From positions 1-64,000 of the forward strand of contig CAZNLJ010000011.1 in the NCBI GenBank assembly GCA_964573725.1: a stretch of 64,000 bases of DNA. The letters are read 5' to 3'. This DNA is from UBA6168 sp964573725. GTDB taxonomy: Bacteria; Bacteroidota; Bacteroidia; Chitinophagales; Saprospiraceae. This document shows positions 17,601-27,900 of the stretch, piece after piece. The notes below the pieces were generated by a model. It worked only from the letters and a program-made list of their open reading frames with translations. It had not been told where the DNA came from and made no database searches. The position numbers were made by a program, and so were the translations under genes. Position 1 is the stretch's first letter, and every line of letters begins with the position of its first letter.

Positions 17601-19149
17601 CCGCCGCCAACGCCGTGTAAAGCAATCCGGCGGTCTTCGGACCGACACTGTTGATCTCCCCGTAGGGGGCCTCCTGGTAATCGTAGGTGAACGGCGCCTC
17701 CGCATCCCATTGGCTTTCCGGGATGACATAGCCGATCTCATCGTTGGACAACCCGATGTTGAACCGGTAGGTACCGGGCATCAAGGACTGCAGCGGCGGT
17801 ATTTCCCGCGGCGGACCAGCAAAATCCCCGCCGAGGGGTGCCTCGACCCCTCCGTGCAGGATTTCCGGGTACAATTCACCGGGATGATGCAGGAAGCTGG
17901 CCGGTCCGAGCCGCCAGGCGGCGACCTCCGTCCTCAATCGGAACCAGCCGGACATGCCGCGGTCCAACACGCCGAGGGCGGCCGCCAACCGGTACAGCGG
18001 ATTGTCCAGGGGGAGGTCCAGCGTCCGGGCACATAACAGGATGTTGCCTTGCGACAAGGTGGCGGACCGTGCCGATGCGCTGGTGTCGGTCAGGGCCTGC
18101 CCGGCAAGATAGGCCAGGACCTGGCCTTGTGCCCGGGCCTTGTCGAAAGATGGCTCCACGTATACCGTATCGCGGAAAGGGTCCCGGATGCCGAAATCCG
18201 GAGCCGTGGTCATCAAGCCGCCGATCGACCCGTTGACGTACAAGCAAATCCCCCCGAGGCCGGGTGCAATCAGCGAGTCTCCGACGACGATGCCTTTTTC
18301 CAGACCCTCGCGGAGGAAATGCGGAAAATCCGAGGACAAGCGCAAATTCCCACTCCAGGTGGTCTCCGGGTGATTGGCCCACTGCACCAGGGTACCCAGG
18401 GTCCGGCCCGTTTCCAGCTCCACTGCCTGGAGCAACTGCATACCCGGGTCCGTCACCTGGGGCGGCCGGCTGTCCATGACCAGGCCGGCGGCAGCCCTGG
18501 GTTCCTCGGCGAAACGGAGCGCAGCCGGCCGCAGGGCCGCCACCGCGTCTTCCACGGCAAGGGCCGCCTGTTCCCGGACCCAGGCCATATAGGCCGGGTC
18601 AACGCCCCGCTTGTACTCGCTCGCCCCCCACAAGCCCAACAGGTCCGGTGCCTCATGGGTATGGGTACTGGTCACGATGACATAATCCACCCCGGCTGCT
18701 GCCGGCAGCAGCCGGCGGACCCGGATGACCTCGTCGTGGCCGAACCCGATGGCATCCAATGCGACCAATGCCAGCCGCGTATGGCCGTCGTCCAGCACCA
18801 TGGCTCGCGCCCACAGCTCGTCATGGACCCCTTGCGCCGGCCGACGGTTCTGGAATCCGGCCATCCAGACAGCATCGAAACGGCCGTTGCCGTTGCGGTC
18901 CTGCCAGGTATCGCCGTCCGCTTCCACAAAACGGGCATCCCCGTTGACATCGGTCCAGGTATCCGGCACCGCCGGTGTGATCGACCGGGCCGCAAATCCG
19001 GCCATCAGGGGGGACGGGACCTGCGGGGACGGCCGGATGTCCACCGTATAGCCGGGAAAGCGGTCCTGGAACCGGGTATACAGGAAAACGATGGCACCGG
19101 CCAGCAACAGGACGGCAGCAAGCATAATACGGAAGAATATCTTTTTCAT
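17578..19149 (-). CDS. Neutral/alkaline ceramidase-like hydrolase, membrane-anchored or secreted
   Basis: 523 residues from MKKIFFRIMLAAVLLLAGA, a signal anchor at about residues 4-23; the ATG three codons earlier is an alternative. AGFAARSITP begins the ceramidase-type N-domain and STHTHEAPDLLG carries the metal-binding His pair. VQWANHPETTW and GGICLYVNGSIGG correspond to the other conserved blocks of the family. Between residues about 64 and 92 two EF-hand-like loops occur (DVNGDARF and DRNGNGRFD), probably binding calcium. The proposed activity is amidase cleavage of ceramide-like lipids; Bacteroidota make sphingolipids. The family is fairly sure, the substrate is not. Confidence 0.78.
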   Translation of the reverse strand: MKKIFFRIMLAAVLLLAGAIVFLYTRFQDRFPGYTVDIRPSPQVPSPLMAGFAARSITPAVPDTWTDVNGDARFVEADGDTWQDRNGNGRFDAVWMAGFQNRRPAQGVHDELWARAMVLDDGHTRLALVALDAIGFGHDEVIRVRRLLPAAAGVDYVIVTSTHTHEAPDLLGLWGASEYKRGVDPAYMAWVREQAALAVEDAVAALRPAALRFAEEPRAAAGLVMDSRPPQVTDPGMQLLQAVELETGRTLGTLVQWANHPETTWSGNLRLSSDFPHFLREGLEKGIVVGDSLIAPGLGGICLYVNGSIGGLMTTAPDFGIRDPFRDTVYVEPSFDKARAQGQVLAYLAGQALTDTSASARSATLSQGNILLCARTLDLPLDNPLYRLAAALGVLDRGMSGWFRLRTEVAAWRLGPASFLHHPGELYPEILHGGVEAPLGGDFAGPPREIPPLQSLMPGTYRFNIGLSNDEIGYVIPESQWDAEAPFTYDYQEAPYGEINSVGPKTAGLLYTALAAVIAELDR

Positions 19150-19228
19150 GGCTGACATGGGTTATCGTACCGCAGGAAGACAGATGTCATTCCGCCGATG
19201 GCATACGACAGTGGCCGCTGCGGAGACC

Positions 19229-20758
19229 TCATCGGTTCCCGGCTTCCGTCCGGACTGGCTGCCGCTGCAGCCGACGCAGCCTCCGACGGGCATCCTGCGA
19301 ATGCCTGCCTTCCGGAAAGGTGCGGAGATACTGCCGGACCGCTCCCGTATCCCGGGCGGTCCGGGCAACATTCCAGGCGACGGCTTCGAGGCTGTCGAAC
19401 TGGACTTTCGCCATCGACGCGAAATCCGCATCCGGATTAGCCCGGAAGTAGGCTTCCACCGCCGGATGTCCCGCCTGGTCGCGCAGAGCCCGCTCGATTT
19501 CCGGGACTGTCAGCGGGCCGGTCGGCACACCGGCGGCATCCTGCCGGCCGGCCGGTACCAATCGCAAGGGCTCCGCCTGCTCCAAGGATGCCGGCCGTCT
19601 GCCGGAAGGAGGCGGCGCCTCCAGCGCCTGGGCTGTCAAGGCCCGCTGGCTCGCCAACCTTTCCTCCCGATCCACGGAATCCAGGTAGGAAACTTCCGAG
19701 AGACTTCCTGATACGCCCTGTCCGTAGGAACCGGCATCGCTGTTCGTCGGCTTCGACTTGTCGGGCAACTCCTCCCGGAAAACGATGTCGCCGCCGGACT
19801 CCCGGTCGGCGGAGTTCAGCCGGAACACCCAATAGGACCCCAGGAGCAACACCAGGACGGATGCGCCGGGGACAAGCCGACGCAGCAGTCCTTTCCGGCG
19901 GCGGAGCGGCGCAACCGCAGCATTCGCTTCCGCCACCGGAGGCGGGACGGCCGGTTCGGGCTGTGCCTCGGCGGCCGGCGGCGGATGACCGGATGCCTGC
20001 CTTCCGGTCGAGCGGCCGAAAGCCAGCGCATATCCGGTCTTCAAAGGGGCAGGCTCCGGCTGCGGAACCGGAACCGTCAGGATCTCGACCTGCTCTTCCA
20101 GGACGACATTCCGTTTCCGCTCGACCCCGTCCCGGATCTCGATGACGGAAATCTTCAACAACAAGGGATGGATGCCTTCGGTGAGGGGAGTCACGAAGAA
20201 AAGCCACTCCGTAGGCAGGTCCTTTTCCACAAACTGGACCGCATCGTTGATGGTGCGGATGGAAAAGGCCGATTTGCCGCCGTCCAGCAGTTCCACACCC
20301 ATCACTTCCGAAATGCGGATATCCTTGAGGACATCCTCCGGCTGCGGATCCAAGCCCTCCAGGAGTACCGTCCGGTCGAAAGCCAGGCGAACCAGGCAAC
20401 GCACCGCCACCCCGCAGGTCATCCGGTCCGGAATCCGGTACATAACCTCCCCGTTGTATTGGTCCGGTCGGGCATCGGTCGCGGCGGCCCGGTCCGACAG
20501 GAAGGCCGGCTGCATGCCGTCGATAAAGTCCATCAAAGCCTCCCTGATCTGATTGAAGGCCAACTGGGCCGCATCCTGGGCGATGGTGCCCATCAGCAGC
20601 CGGCGGTTCACATCCTTGTACCGGGCCTCCAGCAAGAGTAGGTCCCGATAGGCGTCCGTGCGGTCGGCCAACACCGCTTTCAAGGCCTGTACCGTCACCT
20701 CGATACCTTCCGGCAACAAATCCCGAAGCTGTCTTTGCAGGGTTGGCAGGTCATTCAT
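19229..20758 (-). CDS. EAD11-like effector-associated protein with TM and C-terminal FPxGxH repeat
   Basis: 509 residues. Residues 1-82 are helical with ARYKDVNRRLLMGTIAQD (45-62) and NQIREALMDFID (69-80). This is the R-x-MGTI-x-N-R-I-LLDLID pattern I associate with effector-associated domain 11 of Bacteroidota conflict proteins. Residues 100-235 form an unrecognised beta-rich domain (VMYRIPDRM). A Pro/Ala linker and Arg-rich stretch precede one TM helix (296-313). The C-terminus (461-494) has AW-x-A-R-x-T plus YLRTFPEGRHSQDARRRL, a repeat common in caspase- and EAD-linked proteins. No catalytic effector domain is present, so it may be an adaptor or membrane sensor. No partner gene is adjacent. 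Confidence 0.65.
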   Translation of the reverse strand: MNDLPTLQRQLRDLLPEGIEVTVQALKAVLADRTDAYRDLLLLEARYKDVNRRLLMGTIAQDAAQLAFNQIREALMDFIDGMQPAFLSDRAAATDARPDQYNGEVMYRIPDRMTCGVAVRCLVRLAFDRTVLLEGLDPQPEDVLKDIRISEVMGVELLDGGKSAFSIRTINDAVQFVEKDLPTEWLFFVTPLTEGIHPLLLKISVIEIRDGVERKRNVVLEEQVEILTVPVPQPEPAPLKTGYALAFGRSTGRQASGHPPPAAEAQPEPAVPPPVAEANAAVAPLRRRKGLLRRLVPGASVLVLLLGSYWVFRLNSADRESGGDIVFREELPDKSKPTNSDAGSYGQGVSGSLSEVSYLDSVDREERLASQRALTAQALEAPPPSGRRPASLEQAEPLRLVPAGRQDAAGVPTGPLTVPEIERALRDQAGHPAVEAYFRANPDADFASMAKVQFDSLEAVAWNVARTARDTGAVRQYLRTFPEGRHSQDARRRLRRLQRQPVRTEAGNR

Positions 20759-20814
20759 CGTGTTCGAGTGTATGGGTCATGCCGACAGGAATTCGGCGGC
20801 ACCGTCGGTGCCGG

Positions 20815-20870
20815 TGAAAAATACAAAAAAAATAATATTCATTGATTTATTATAAAAAAAACCGGCATCA
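20815..20870 (-). promoter_or_regulatory. AT-rich promoter region of the EAD11-like gene
   Basis: A sharply AT-rich island (runs of A on the plus strand) sits in otherwise GC-rich sequence upstream of the gene at 20758. On the minus strand it contains TATTTTTC, a 7/8 match to the -7 element. No -33 element was identified with confidence. Confidence 0.35.
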
Positions 20871-20891
20871 CCACCACCCGCGGCGGAGCGG

Positions 20892-21539
20892 TCAGTCCTC
20901 GGAACGATCGGCAGGGAATGCGGGAAAATAAGTAGCTGCGGCGGGCCCCATGCAGAAAAGCAAATCGAGGATGCTCAGGCCGGGAAGAAAACCGAGGCGG
21001 TCTTCGAACACTTGGGGATACGCCGGCGGCGCGTATCCGGCCCAAGGCAATTCACCGGGCATCAGGCGACGGCGAAAATCCGTCGTCCCGGCTGGGGCGA
21101 CGGGTTGGTATGACTCCGAAAAACGCAGGTCGGTCCGGACCCGCAACAGGGGCAACAGGCAAAGGAGGAGGTCGAGATTCCAATCCCAAAGGAAAGTATA
21201 CCTTTTTTCCAGGAAAAAGGGAGCCAGCCGGTCTGCGTAATGCGGAAAGAAGGGGGCGCGGCCGTAGGCGGCCGAAAGGGTCCGCCAATGCTGCCGCTGC
21301 CAGGGTTCGTCATAAGCCAGCCGGACTTCCCGGACCGGCTGCCCTTGGTGCTTCCCTTTTTGAAGCGGGATACTGAGGCGTTGCGGTCCGGAGGCGGTGG
21401 CGACGAGGCATCGGTTTCGAAATGAACCTTTGGTGTAATGCTCCCATTGCTCCAATATCACCACCGGATGGGCGGCCAGCGCGGAGACATAGGGGATGCC
21501 CGGCAGGTAGTGCAGGGCCAGGCGCATTTCGGAAGACAT
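20892..21539 (-). CDS. WbqC-family protein
   Basis: 215 residues. LHYLPGIPYVSAL opens like WbqC-family proteins (YLPpi-x-yf). It is followed by EQWEHYTKGSFRNRC, a marker segment (-Y-K-s-x-RNRc-), then LSIPLQKGKHQGQPVREV and the repeated aromatic core FFPHYADRLAPFF. WbqC proteins are linked to surface polysaccharide or aminotransferase-like functions without an established reaction. Its start lies 3 nt after the HMG-CoA synthase stop, so the two are almost certainly co-transcribed. Confidence 0.8.
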   Translation of the reverse strand: MSSEMRLALHYLPGIPYVSALAAHPVVILEQWEHYTKGSFRNRCLVATASGPQRLSIPLQKGKHQGQPVREVRLAYDEPWQRQHWRTLSAAYGRAPFFPHYADRLAPFFLEKRYTFLWDWNLDLLLCLLPLLRVRTDLRFSESYQPVAPAGTTDFRRRLMPGELPWAGYAPPAYPQVFEDRLGFLPGLSILDLLFCMGPAAATYFPAFPADRSED

Positions 21540-21542
21540 CGT

Positions 21543-22943
21543 TCAATGCGGGATGTGGGCCGGTTGCTCCCGCAGGACGGAGGTTTGCCCGTTGAGATGG
21601 AAGCGGCCATAAAACCGGGCACCCAGCTCGACCCCGTCCTTTCCGACCGAATGCAAGGCGAAACTACCTTCCTGCGGCCGGACAGATTGTGCGAGGGTAT
21701 GGAGATACAGCCGCTCATAAGTGGGGTAATCGACGGGCTTGCGCGAGGCGAGCTGCTGGAAGAGCTGGAAGCCTTCCGCGATTTCCTGCCAGCCTTTTTG
21801 AAGGATTCCTTCGAAGACTTTGGATTTGGAACCGCTGCCGTAGGCGATGAATCCGATCCGTTTGCCGCTCAGCCGGCTATTTTCTCCGGCATCTGCGGCC
21901 AGGGTACTCATCAAGGCCATGAAGATCGAAGCGGTGTAGAGGTTTCCGACCTCGCTGCTGGCCCGCTGTGCCTTTTCCAATTTGAGGCGGACAAAACGTC
22001 GGTAGGCCTCCGACTGGCCGACTGCGCGCAGGAATCCCTGATATGCCTTGGGGGGCATGGAACCGACCGTCGGCACCGTCTCCGGCAATCCGGCCGCCGC
22101 CGCAACGGGAGGCCACCGGCCGGCGGCTTCCTGCTCCCGGACGAATTCCTCCACAAAGATGCGTTTGCCGTGAAATGCGTACGGAAGATGGAAAATCATC
22201 CGGGCCCAACGGTCGGACAACGCCGGTTCCGCAGCCCCGGATACGCGGCGGAAATGCAGGAGGGCGGCCGACATGCGGTCCTGGTAGCACTGGTTGGAAA
22301 AGGGACCGTCGAAAACCGGAGTTTCGCAAAACTGCTCCCGACGAGGTTTGAAAAAATCGTGTACGCTGTGCATGCTCACCCCGTAGACACGCGGCAGGAC
22401 CAGCAGCCGGGGATGCCAACGGACCAACAGGGCCACCGCACCGGCACCCTGGGTGTACTCACCCGTCGATGCCAACTCGTACTTGGCGATGTCGGAAGCC
22501 ACCACGACGGCAATCCGTTCCGGATCCGCCGCCACCCAGTCCAGGCAGCTCTCCAGGGCGTCCACAGCACCGATGCAGGCGAAGGTGAGGTCCACGACGT
22601 CGCAATGGGCAAAACTGCCGCCGATGCGCTGCTGGACCATTTCCACCGCATAGGTGGCCGTAGGTTTCGCATCGTCCAGGGCGCTCTCCGTACCGAGGTA
22701 CACCCTGCCGATTTGGGCAGGGGCCAAGCCGTTGCGCTCCAACAGCGCGGAAACGGCCTCCGCCGCCATGGTGGCGGCATCCTCATGCCGGTCTGGTATC
22801 GCCATCTTGTACAGCCCGAGCCCCTTGGACAGCTTCTCGTAGTCGATGCCCCTTTGCGCCGCCAAATCCCGGATGTCGAGATATAGCGAGGGGACATAGG
22901 CCTGCATGTCATCGATACCGATGGGGAGATGCCGCTTTTTCAT
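21543..22943 (-). CDS. Hydroxymethylglutaryl-CoA synthase
   Basis: 466 residues. Thiolase-fold HMG-CoA synthase: IGIDDMQAYVPSLYLD, the catalytic Glu in GTESALDDAKP (84-94, E86), the nucleophile C123 in DLTFACIGAVDAL, and HDFFKP (195-200) for the catalytic His. SSEVGNLYTASIFMAL and GFIAYGSGSKSKVFEG are C-terminal markers. It condenses acetyl-CoA and acetoacetyl-CoA in the mevalonate pathway, which several Bacteroidota use for isoprenoids. The ORF is complete. WbqC follows after 3 nt. Confidence 0.92.
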   Translation of the reverse strand: MKKRHLPIGIDDMQAYVPSLYLDIRDLAAQRGIDYEKLSKGLGLYKMAIPDRHEDAATMAAEAVSALLERNGLAPAQIGRVYLGTESALDDAKPTATYAVEMVQQRIGGSFAHCDVVDLTFACIGAVDALESCLDWVAADPERIAVVVASDIAKYELASTGEYTQGAGAVALLVRWHPRLLVLPRVYGVSMHSVHDFFKPRREQFCETPVFDGPFSNQCYQDRMSAALLHFRRVSGAAEPALSDRWARMIFHLPYAFHGKRIFVEEFVREQEAAGRWPPVAAAAGLPETVPTVGSMPPKAYQGFLRAVGQSEAYRRFVRLKLEKAQRASSEVGNLYTASIFMALMSTLAADAGENSRLSGKRIGFIAYGSGSKSKVFEGILQKGWQEIAEGFQLFQQLASRKPVDYPTYERLYLHTLAQSVRPQEGSFALHSVGKDGVELGARFYGRFHLNGQTSVLREQPAHIPH

Positions 22944-23330
22944 GATGCTGATTCTTTTGTTTGACGAAATGCGAACGGCGGTGTGGTGGAGGAGACCTGA
23001 CGAAACCGTGTCGGACAGCTAAATTATCAACTGACAAATCCCAAAACCGGAAACTTTATCCATGGGTTTTGATACGAAATTCAAAAAATTACGATGGCCA
23101 AAATAAGTCCGGATCTGTAATTTGATTGTTGTGACGATAAAAAACAAGGCATACGACCTCCCTGGAGCAAGAAAAGGAGGATAAGCATAACGGGAGGATT
23201 CAGGGCCGTACCAACAGCCAAAAGGCGCAGGAAGGCGGTCGGCAGTCCGCAACCGGATAAAAAAAACAGCGGTGCAGGCAAGATTTCCGCTTGCGAGGTG
23301 CCGGGGAGTCCTGATACCGGGAAAAGCAAC
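22944..23330. other. Intergenic region upstream of HMG-CoA synthase
   Basis: No gene is seen. The minus strand carries TAATTTAG near 23022, a 7/8 match to the -7 element about 80 nt upstream of the HMG-CoA synthase start. AT-rich stretches at 23075-23170 may hold further promoter sequence. ORFs on both strands here lack family features. Confidence 0.35.
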
Positions 23331-23365
23331 AAAAAAGACTTCCCGGAACGGTTGTCCGGGAAGTC
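23331..23365 (-). terminator. Intrinsic terminator of the susC-susD operon
   Basis: On the minus strand GACTTCCCGG (23365-23356) pairs perfectly with CCGGGAAGTC (23346-23337). The 9-nt loop is followed immediately by six U. This is a textbook rho-independent terminator 100 nt downstream of the SusD stop codon. Confidence 0.85.
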
Positions 23366-23464
23366 TTCCGTCGGTTGCGGCCTTGGTAGGCGGCACCTGT
23401 CATCCGGGAGGGAAGCGACGGCGGCCGCAAGGACCGGTTGCCGGCCCGGCTGGGCGGTCCCTGC

Positions 23465-24931
23465 TTACTTCTCCCACCAGACCGGCGTGGTGATCAGGTC
23501 GGGACCTTGCCGGGCGACGGCCGCATCGTAGTTGGCCGCGTTGAGGGCCTGCTCCTTGGAAGGATATTCGAAGCGGCTTGGATACTCGGAATAGAAGGCA
23601 TCCGGACCGGGTGCGATGGTCGTCGGGTAACCGGTGCGGCGGTATTCGATGAACCCTTGGTAATCGATGTAGAAGAGGGCGATGTACTTCTGGTTCATGA
23701 TGCTCTCCCATTCCCCGTTGTAGGGAGCGTTGACGGTCAGGTAATCCGTCGGCATGGGGACACCCCAGTATTCGAAATTGGCGCTCACCCCCCGGCCGTA
23801 CCATTCCTCCGCATCGGCATTGATCCAACCGCGGTGGGCCGCCTCCGCGAGGATGAAGGCCACTTCGGAGTAGGTCATCAACCGGCCCTCGTTGGCATTC
23901 GGGTCGAAGTGGAAGAGTTCGATGTTGAATTTCGAGAGGAACGCGTCCCCGCCCTTGTATTCATAGGCCGGGCCGTCGACGATACCGTTGCGCATACCGG
24001 AGATTTCCGGGGTACCGGCGGCGACGGAGTTGGCGGTCGGGTCGGCGAACCGCTCCAGGCGCGGGTCGTCGTAGGCGCGCAGCACCCCTTCGAGGGTTTC
24101 GGAGATGCGGTATTCGTTGTAGGAACCGACCCGGTAGCGGTTCACTTCCGAGACCGGGTGGGCGTTCGGGAAAGAGGACAGGTAAACCAGGGCCGCGTTG
24201 TCGGCATTACTTTCCATGACGGGGTAGGTAGCGCCCCCGTTGTAGATCTTGGCGATGACGGACTGGGCCAGGCCGGCATCCGCCTTGCTGAGGCGGAGGG
24301 CGACGCGCAACTGGAGGGAGTTGGCGAAGCGACGCCATTTCTCCAGGTCGCCGTTAAAGATGATATCGCCTTTGATGGCCGGCAGGTTGGCGCCGGACAG
24401 CAGGGAATTGGCACGGTCCAGGCTTGCGATCAGGCCGCTGTAGATGTCACCCTGAAAATCGAAGGCAGGCGTGTAGACCGGTGTCTCGGCATTGGCGGCG
24501 GAAGCCTGGGAGTAAGGGACATCCCCCCACATGTCCGTCAGCACCTGGGACATCCAGGCCTGGAGGATGAGGGAGACCGCCTCGTAACTTGCCAGGTTGT
24601 TGTCCAGGGCGATCTGTTCGAGGGCCTTGGCGTTGCGGATGGAGAGGTAGAGCCCGTTCCAGGTACCGGCCTGGTCACCCCAGTCGAAGAGGTCGAATTC
24701 GGTGAAAACGATACGGGCCCCATATTGGGCCATGAGGTTGCCCTCGCTCCAACCGGAGCCGACGAGGTTGTTGACGGCATCCCGCTCGATACCGGTCAGC
24801 AGGAGTTCCGGATTGTTGTCGATGGTACTCGTCACATCCGGATTGATATTGCTGACCTCGAACTGTTCGCAGGCGCTGAACCCGGTCAGGGACAGCAGCA
24901 GGAGGACCAGCGCTTTGATTGTATTCTTCAT
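23465..24931 (-). CDS. SusD/RagB-like outer-membrane substrate-binding lipoprotein
   Basis: 488 residues. The start at 24931 gives a lipoprotein signal, MKNTIKALVLLLLSLTGFSAC, with C21 as the lipidated residue. Downstream are SusD-family blocks: ISLILQAWMSQVLTDMWGDVPYSQ-type helices, FNGDLEKWRRFANSLQLRVALRLS and SEVAFILAEAAHRGWI. SusD proteins cap the SusC barrel and bind oligosaccharides or other nutrients. It lies 64 nt downstream of susC and ends at an intrinsic terminator. No hydrolase gene is linked, so the substrate is unknown. NPDVTSTIDNNPELLLTG resembles the SusD-like_2 branch, often non-glycan. Confidence 0.92.
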   Translation of the reverse strand: MKNTIKALVLLLLSLTGFSACEQFEVSNINPDVTSTIDNNPELLLTGIERDAVNNLVGSGWSEGNLMAQYGARIVFTEFDLFDWGDQAGTWNGLYLSIRNAKALEQIALDNNLASYEAVSLILQAWMSQVLTDMWGDVPYSQASAANAETPVYTPAFDFQGDIYSGLIASLDRANSLLSGANLPAIKGDIIFNGDLEKWRRFANSLQLRVALRLSKADAGLAQSVIAKIYNGGATYPVMESNADNAALVYLSSFPNAHPVSEVNRYRVGSYNEYRISETLEGVLRAYDDPRLERFADPTANSVAAGTPEISGMRNGIVDGPAYEYKGGDAFLSKFNIELFHFDPNANEGRLMTYSEVAFILAEAAHRGWINADAEEWYGRGVSANFEYWGVPMPTDYLTVNAPYNGEWESIMNQKYIALFYIDYQGFIEYRRTGYPTTIAPGPDAFYSEYPSRFEYPSKEQALNAANYDAAVARQGPDLITTPVWWEK

Positions 24932-24995
24932 AAGAAAAAGATTGACATTGGAGGGCCGGGGAAGGACAGGTCCCTGCCCGGTCCGGAATAGGGAA

Positions 24996-27900
24996 TCAGA
25001 AATCGAAATCCAGCGAGAAGCCGAAGCTGCGGGAAGAGGGGACGGTAGCGTCCTCCACGCCCGGCACGAAGCGGCCGCCGCCGAAGGCCAACAGTTCGGG
25101 ATCACCGTGGTTGAAATCCTTGGCCCAGAGCCAGAGGTTGTTACCGATGAAGGAAATACGGGCCTTGCGGATGAGCTTGTCCTCCAGCAGGCGGGCAGGC
25201 AGTTCGTAGCTCAGGCGGAACTGGCGCAGCTTGATGAAAGTGGCGTCGTACATCCCTTCCGTCTCGTTTTGGCGGCGGTAGCGGTTGTTGTGGTAGGCAT
25301 TGGCCGGGACGATGACGTCGTTGGGCACGAAGGTCACCTGGCCGTTGTCGCCGACCACTTCCATGACACCCTCGCCGATGATCCCGTCGGTCTTGGTTGC
25401 GCCGCTTGCATCGACGTAGGAGAGGCCGGAATCGGCGATACCGGGGTGGGCGCCGCCGAACTCAGGTTCGCGGCCCCAGAGGGTTTCCACCACGTTGCCG
25501 GCCGTTGCGGCGATGAGGCGGGTGCGGGAGAGCAAATCGCCCCCCTGGCGGTAGTCGAACAGGAAGCTCATGGAGAAGCCTTTGTAGGAGAGGTCGTTGG
25601 CCCAGCCCAGGTTGAAATCGGGGATGAAGTTCCCGATTCTGCGCAGGGTGTTGTCCTGCTGCACCAATCCGTTCTTGAAGATGACCTGCCCGTTGTAGGG
25701 GCTGTTGGGATCGTTGACCCGGACCACACCGGTCCCCCACATATCGCCGAGGGAGCCGCCTTCGACCGCGACCAGGGAGACACCGGTACCGCCGTAGACA
25801 TACTGGTCGACGCCTTCCGGGAGTTCGAGCACCTCATTGGTGTTGCGGGAGAAGTTGAAGAGGGAGTTCCAGGTCAGTCCGCCCTTGGTCTTGACCGGCG
25901 TCGTGCTGAGCATGAGCTCGATACCGCGGTTTTGGATCTTACCGGCATTGATGACGCGGGAAGTCTTCCCGGAGGAGGCAGGCAGCTCGATGGCGAGGAT
26001 CTGGTTTTCGGAGACCGTGTTGTAGTACGTGGCATCGATGCCGATGCGGTTCTTGAAGAGGCGGATATCCGCACCCACCTCGACGGAGGTCTGCAGCTCC
26101 GGCTTCAGGTCGGTAGGCGGCAGGATGTTGGTCGGGGAGGCGACGGCATTGGAGCCCCAGGGCGTATCGCTGAAGACGAAGAAATCGTTGAGCCGGAAGG
26201 GGTCGGTATCGCTACCGACCTGCGCCCAGCCGAGGCGGAGCTTGGCGAAGGAAAGCGGACTGGACAAGGGCAGGTCCAGCATGTCGGAGACCACGGCGCT
26301 CAGCGATGCGGACGGATAGAAATAGGAGTTGTTGTTTTCGGGCAGGGTGGACGACCAGTCGTTGCGGCCGGTGAGGTCGAGGTACAACAGGTCGCGCCAG
26401 CCCAACTGGGCGAAGGCGTACAGGGAGTTGATCTGGCGTTCCGGGCGGTCGATGGACTGCACCAGCGGGCCGTTCGCATTGGTGAAGGAGTAGACACCCG
26501 GAATCAACAGTCCGTTGGTAGCCAGCGCGTTGAAGTGGTTGCGCTGGGTCATGCGGTTCCCACCGGCATTGACGTTGACGGAGAAATCCGAGAAGCGCTT
26601 GTCGTAGTTCAGCAGGAAATCCAGGTTGGTCTCATTGAAGTTGATCTTGTCCTCGCGGTATTGGCCGTTGGGGAAACGCTGGGTGGAATAGGCCCGCTTG
26701 ATGAAGCGGTATTCCGAGAAGAAATCCCGGCCGCCGCGGACCATGAAACTCAGGTCGGGGGTCAGCTTATAGGTCGCGGAGACATTGCCGATCATGCGGT
26801 CCTTCTGCAATCCGTTGGTGTTTTCGAACATGGTGAAATACGGATTGTCGTGGTAGTTGTAGTTGTAGTTGAACTGCTGGAAGCCTTCCAGGCCGTCCTG
26901 CCAGTAGTCGCGCAGGCCGCGCACATCGACGTGCTGCCCCCACCAGACGAAGAGATACATGACGGACTCGGTACCATAGCCGTTCACGTGGCGGTTGTCG
27001 CTGTCGGTACGGATGTAGTTGGATTTGGCGGAGACCGTCAGCCGGTCGGAGAGGTTGTAATCGGCGGAGAAGGCCACGGTGTTGCGGCGCAGGTCCGTGT
27101 TGGGGAGGATGCCGGTGTTGTCCATGTTGGTGTAGGACACGCGGAAATTCCCTTTGTCGTTGCTACCGTAGAAGGAGATATTGTTGACCAGGGTGCGGCC
27201 TGTCTCCATGAAGTTGGCGACGGGGTCGCCCGGGTCGACGAAAGGCGTGGGGGTGATCGTTCCCCGGCGGTCGAGGTTGACCCCGCTGGAACCGAGCACG
27301 AAATCGAGGCCATGGACATCGCCGCCGCGGAGACCGTTCGAGGTCGGGGAGCTGTGCTGCGGGATCAGCTGGCCGTTCATGCGGGGGCCCCAGCTTTCGT
27401 CGACCCCGTCGAAGGTACCGCTGCCGTACCCGTCGGCGAATCCGAAGTCGAAATTCTTGCCTTGGCCGTAGACGCGCTGGTACTCGGGGCCCTTGAGCAG
27501 GCTTTCGAAGGTCGTCTTGGAGCTGACGGATACGCCGATGCCCTTGCGTTTCTTACCGGACTTGGTGGTGATGATGATGGCGCCGTTGGCGGCCCGGGAG
27601 CCGTAGAGGGCGGTGGCGTTGGCCCCCTTGAGCACGGAGATGGACTCGATGTCGTCCGGATTGATTTCCCCGGCGCCGTTTCCGTAGTCGATGTTCATGT
27701 TGCTGGCGATACCTTTGGTGTTAGTCCGGGTATCGGTATTGTTGTTGATGGGCGTCCCGTCGACGACGAACAACGGTTGGTTGTCCCCACCCAAGGAGGA
27801 ATAGCCGCGGATGACGACGCTGGCGGACTGGCCCGCGCCGGTGCCGTTGGTCACCACCTGGACACCGGCCGCACGGCCGGCCAGGGTACTGACGAAGTTG

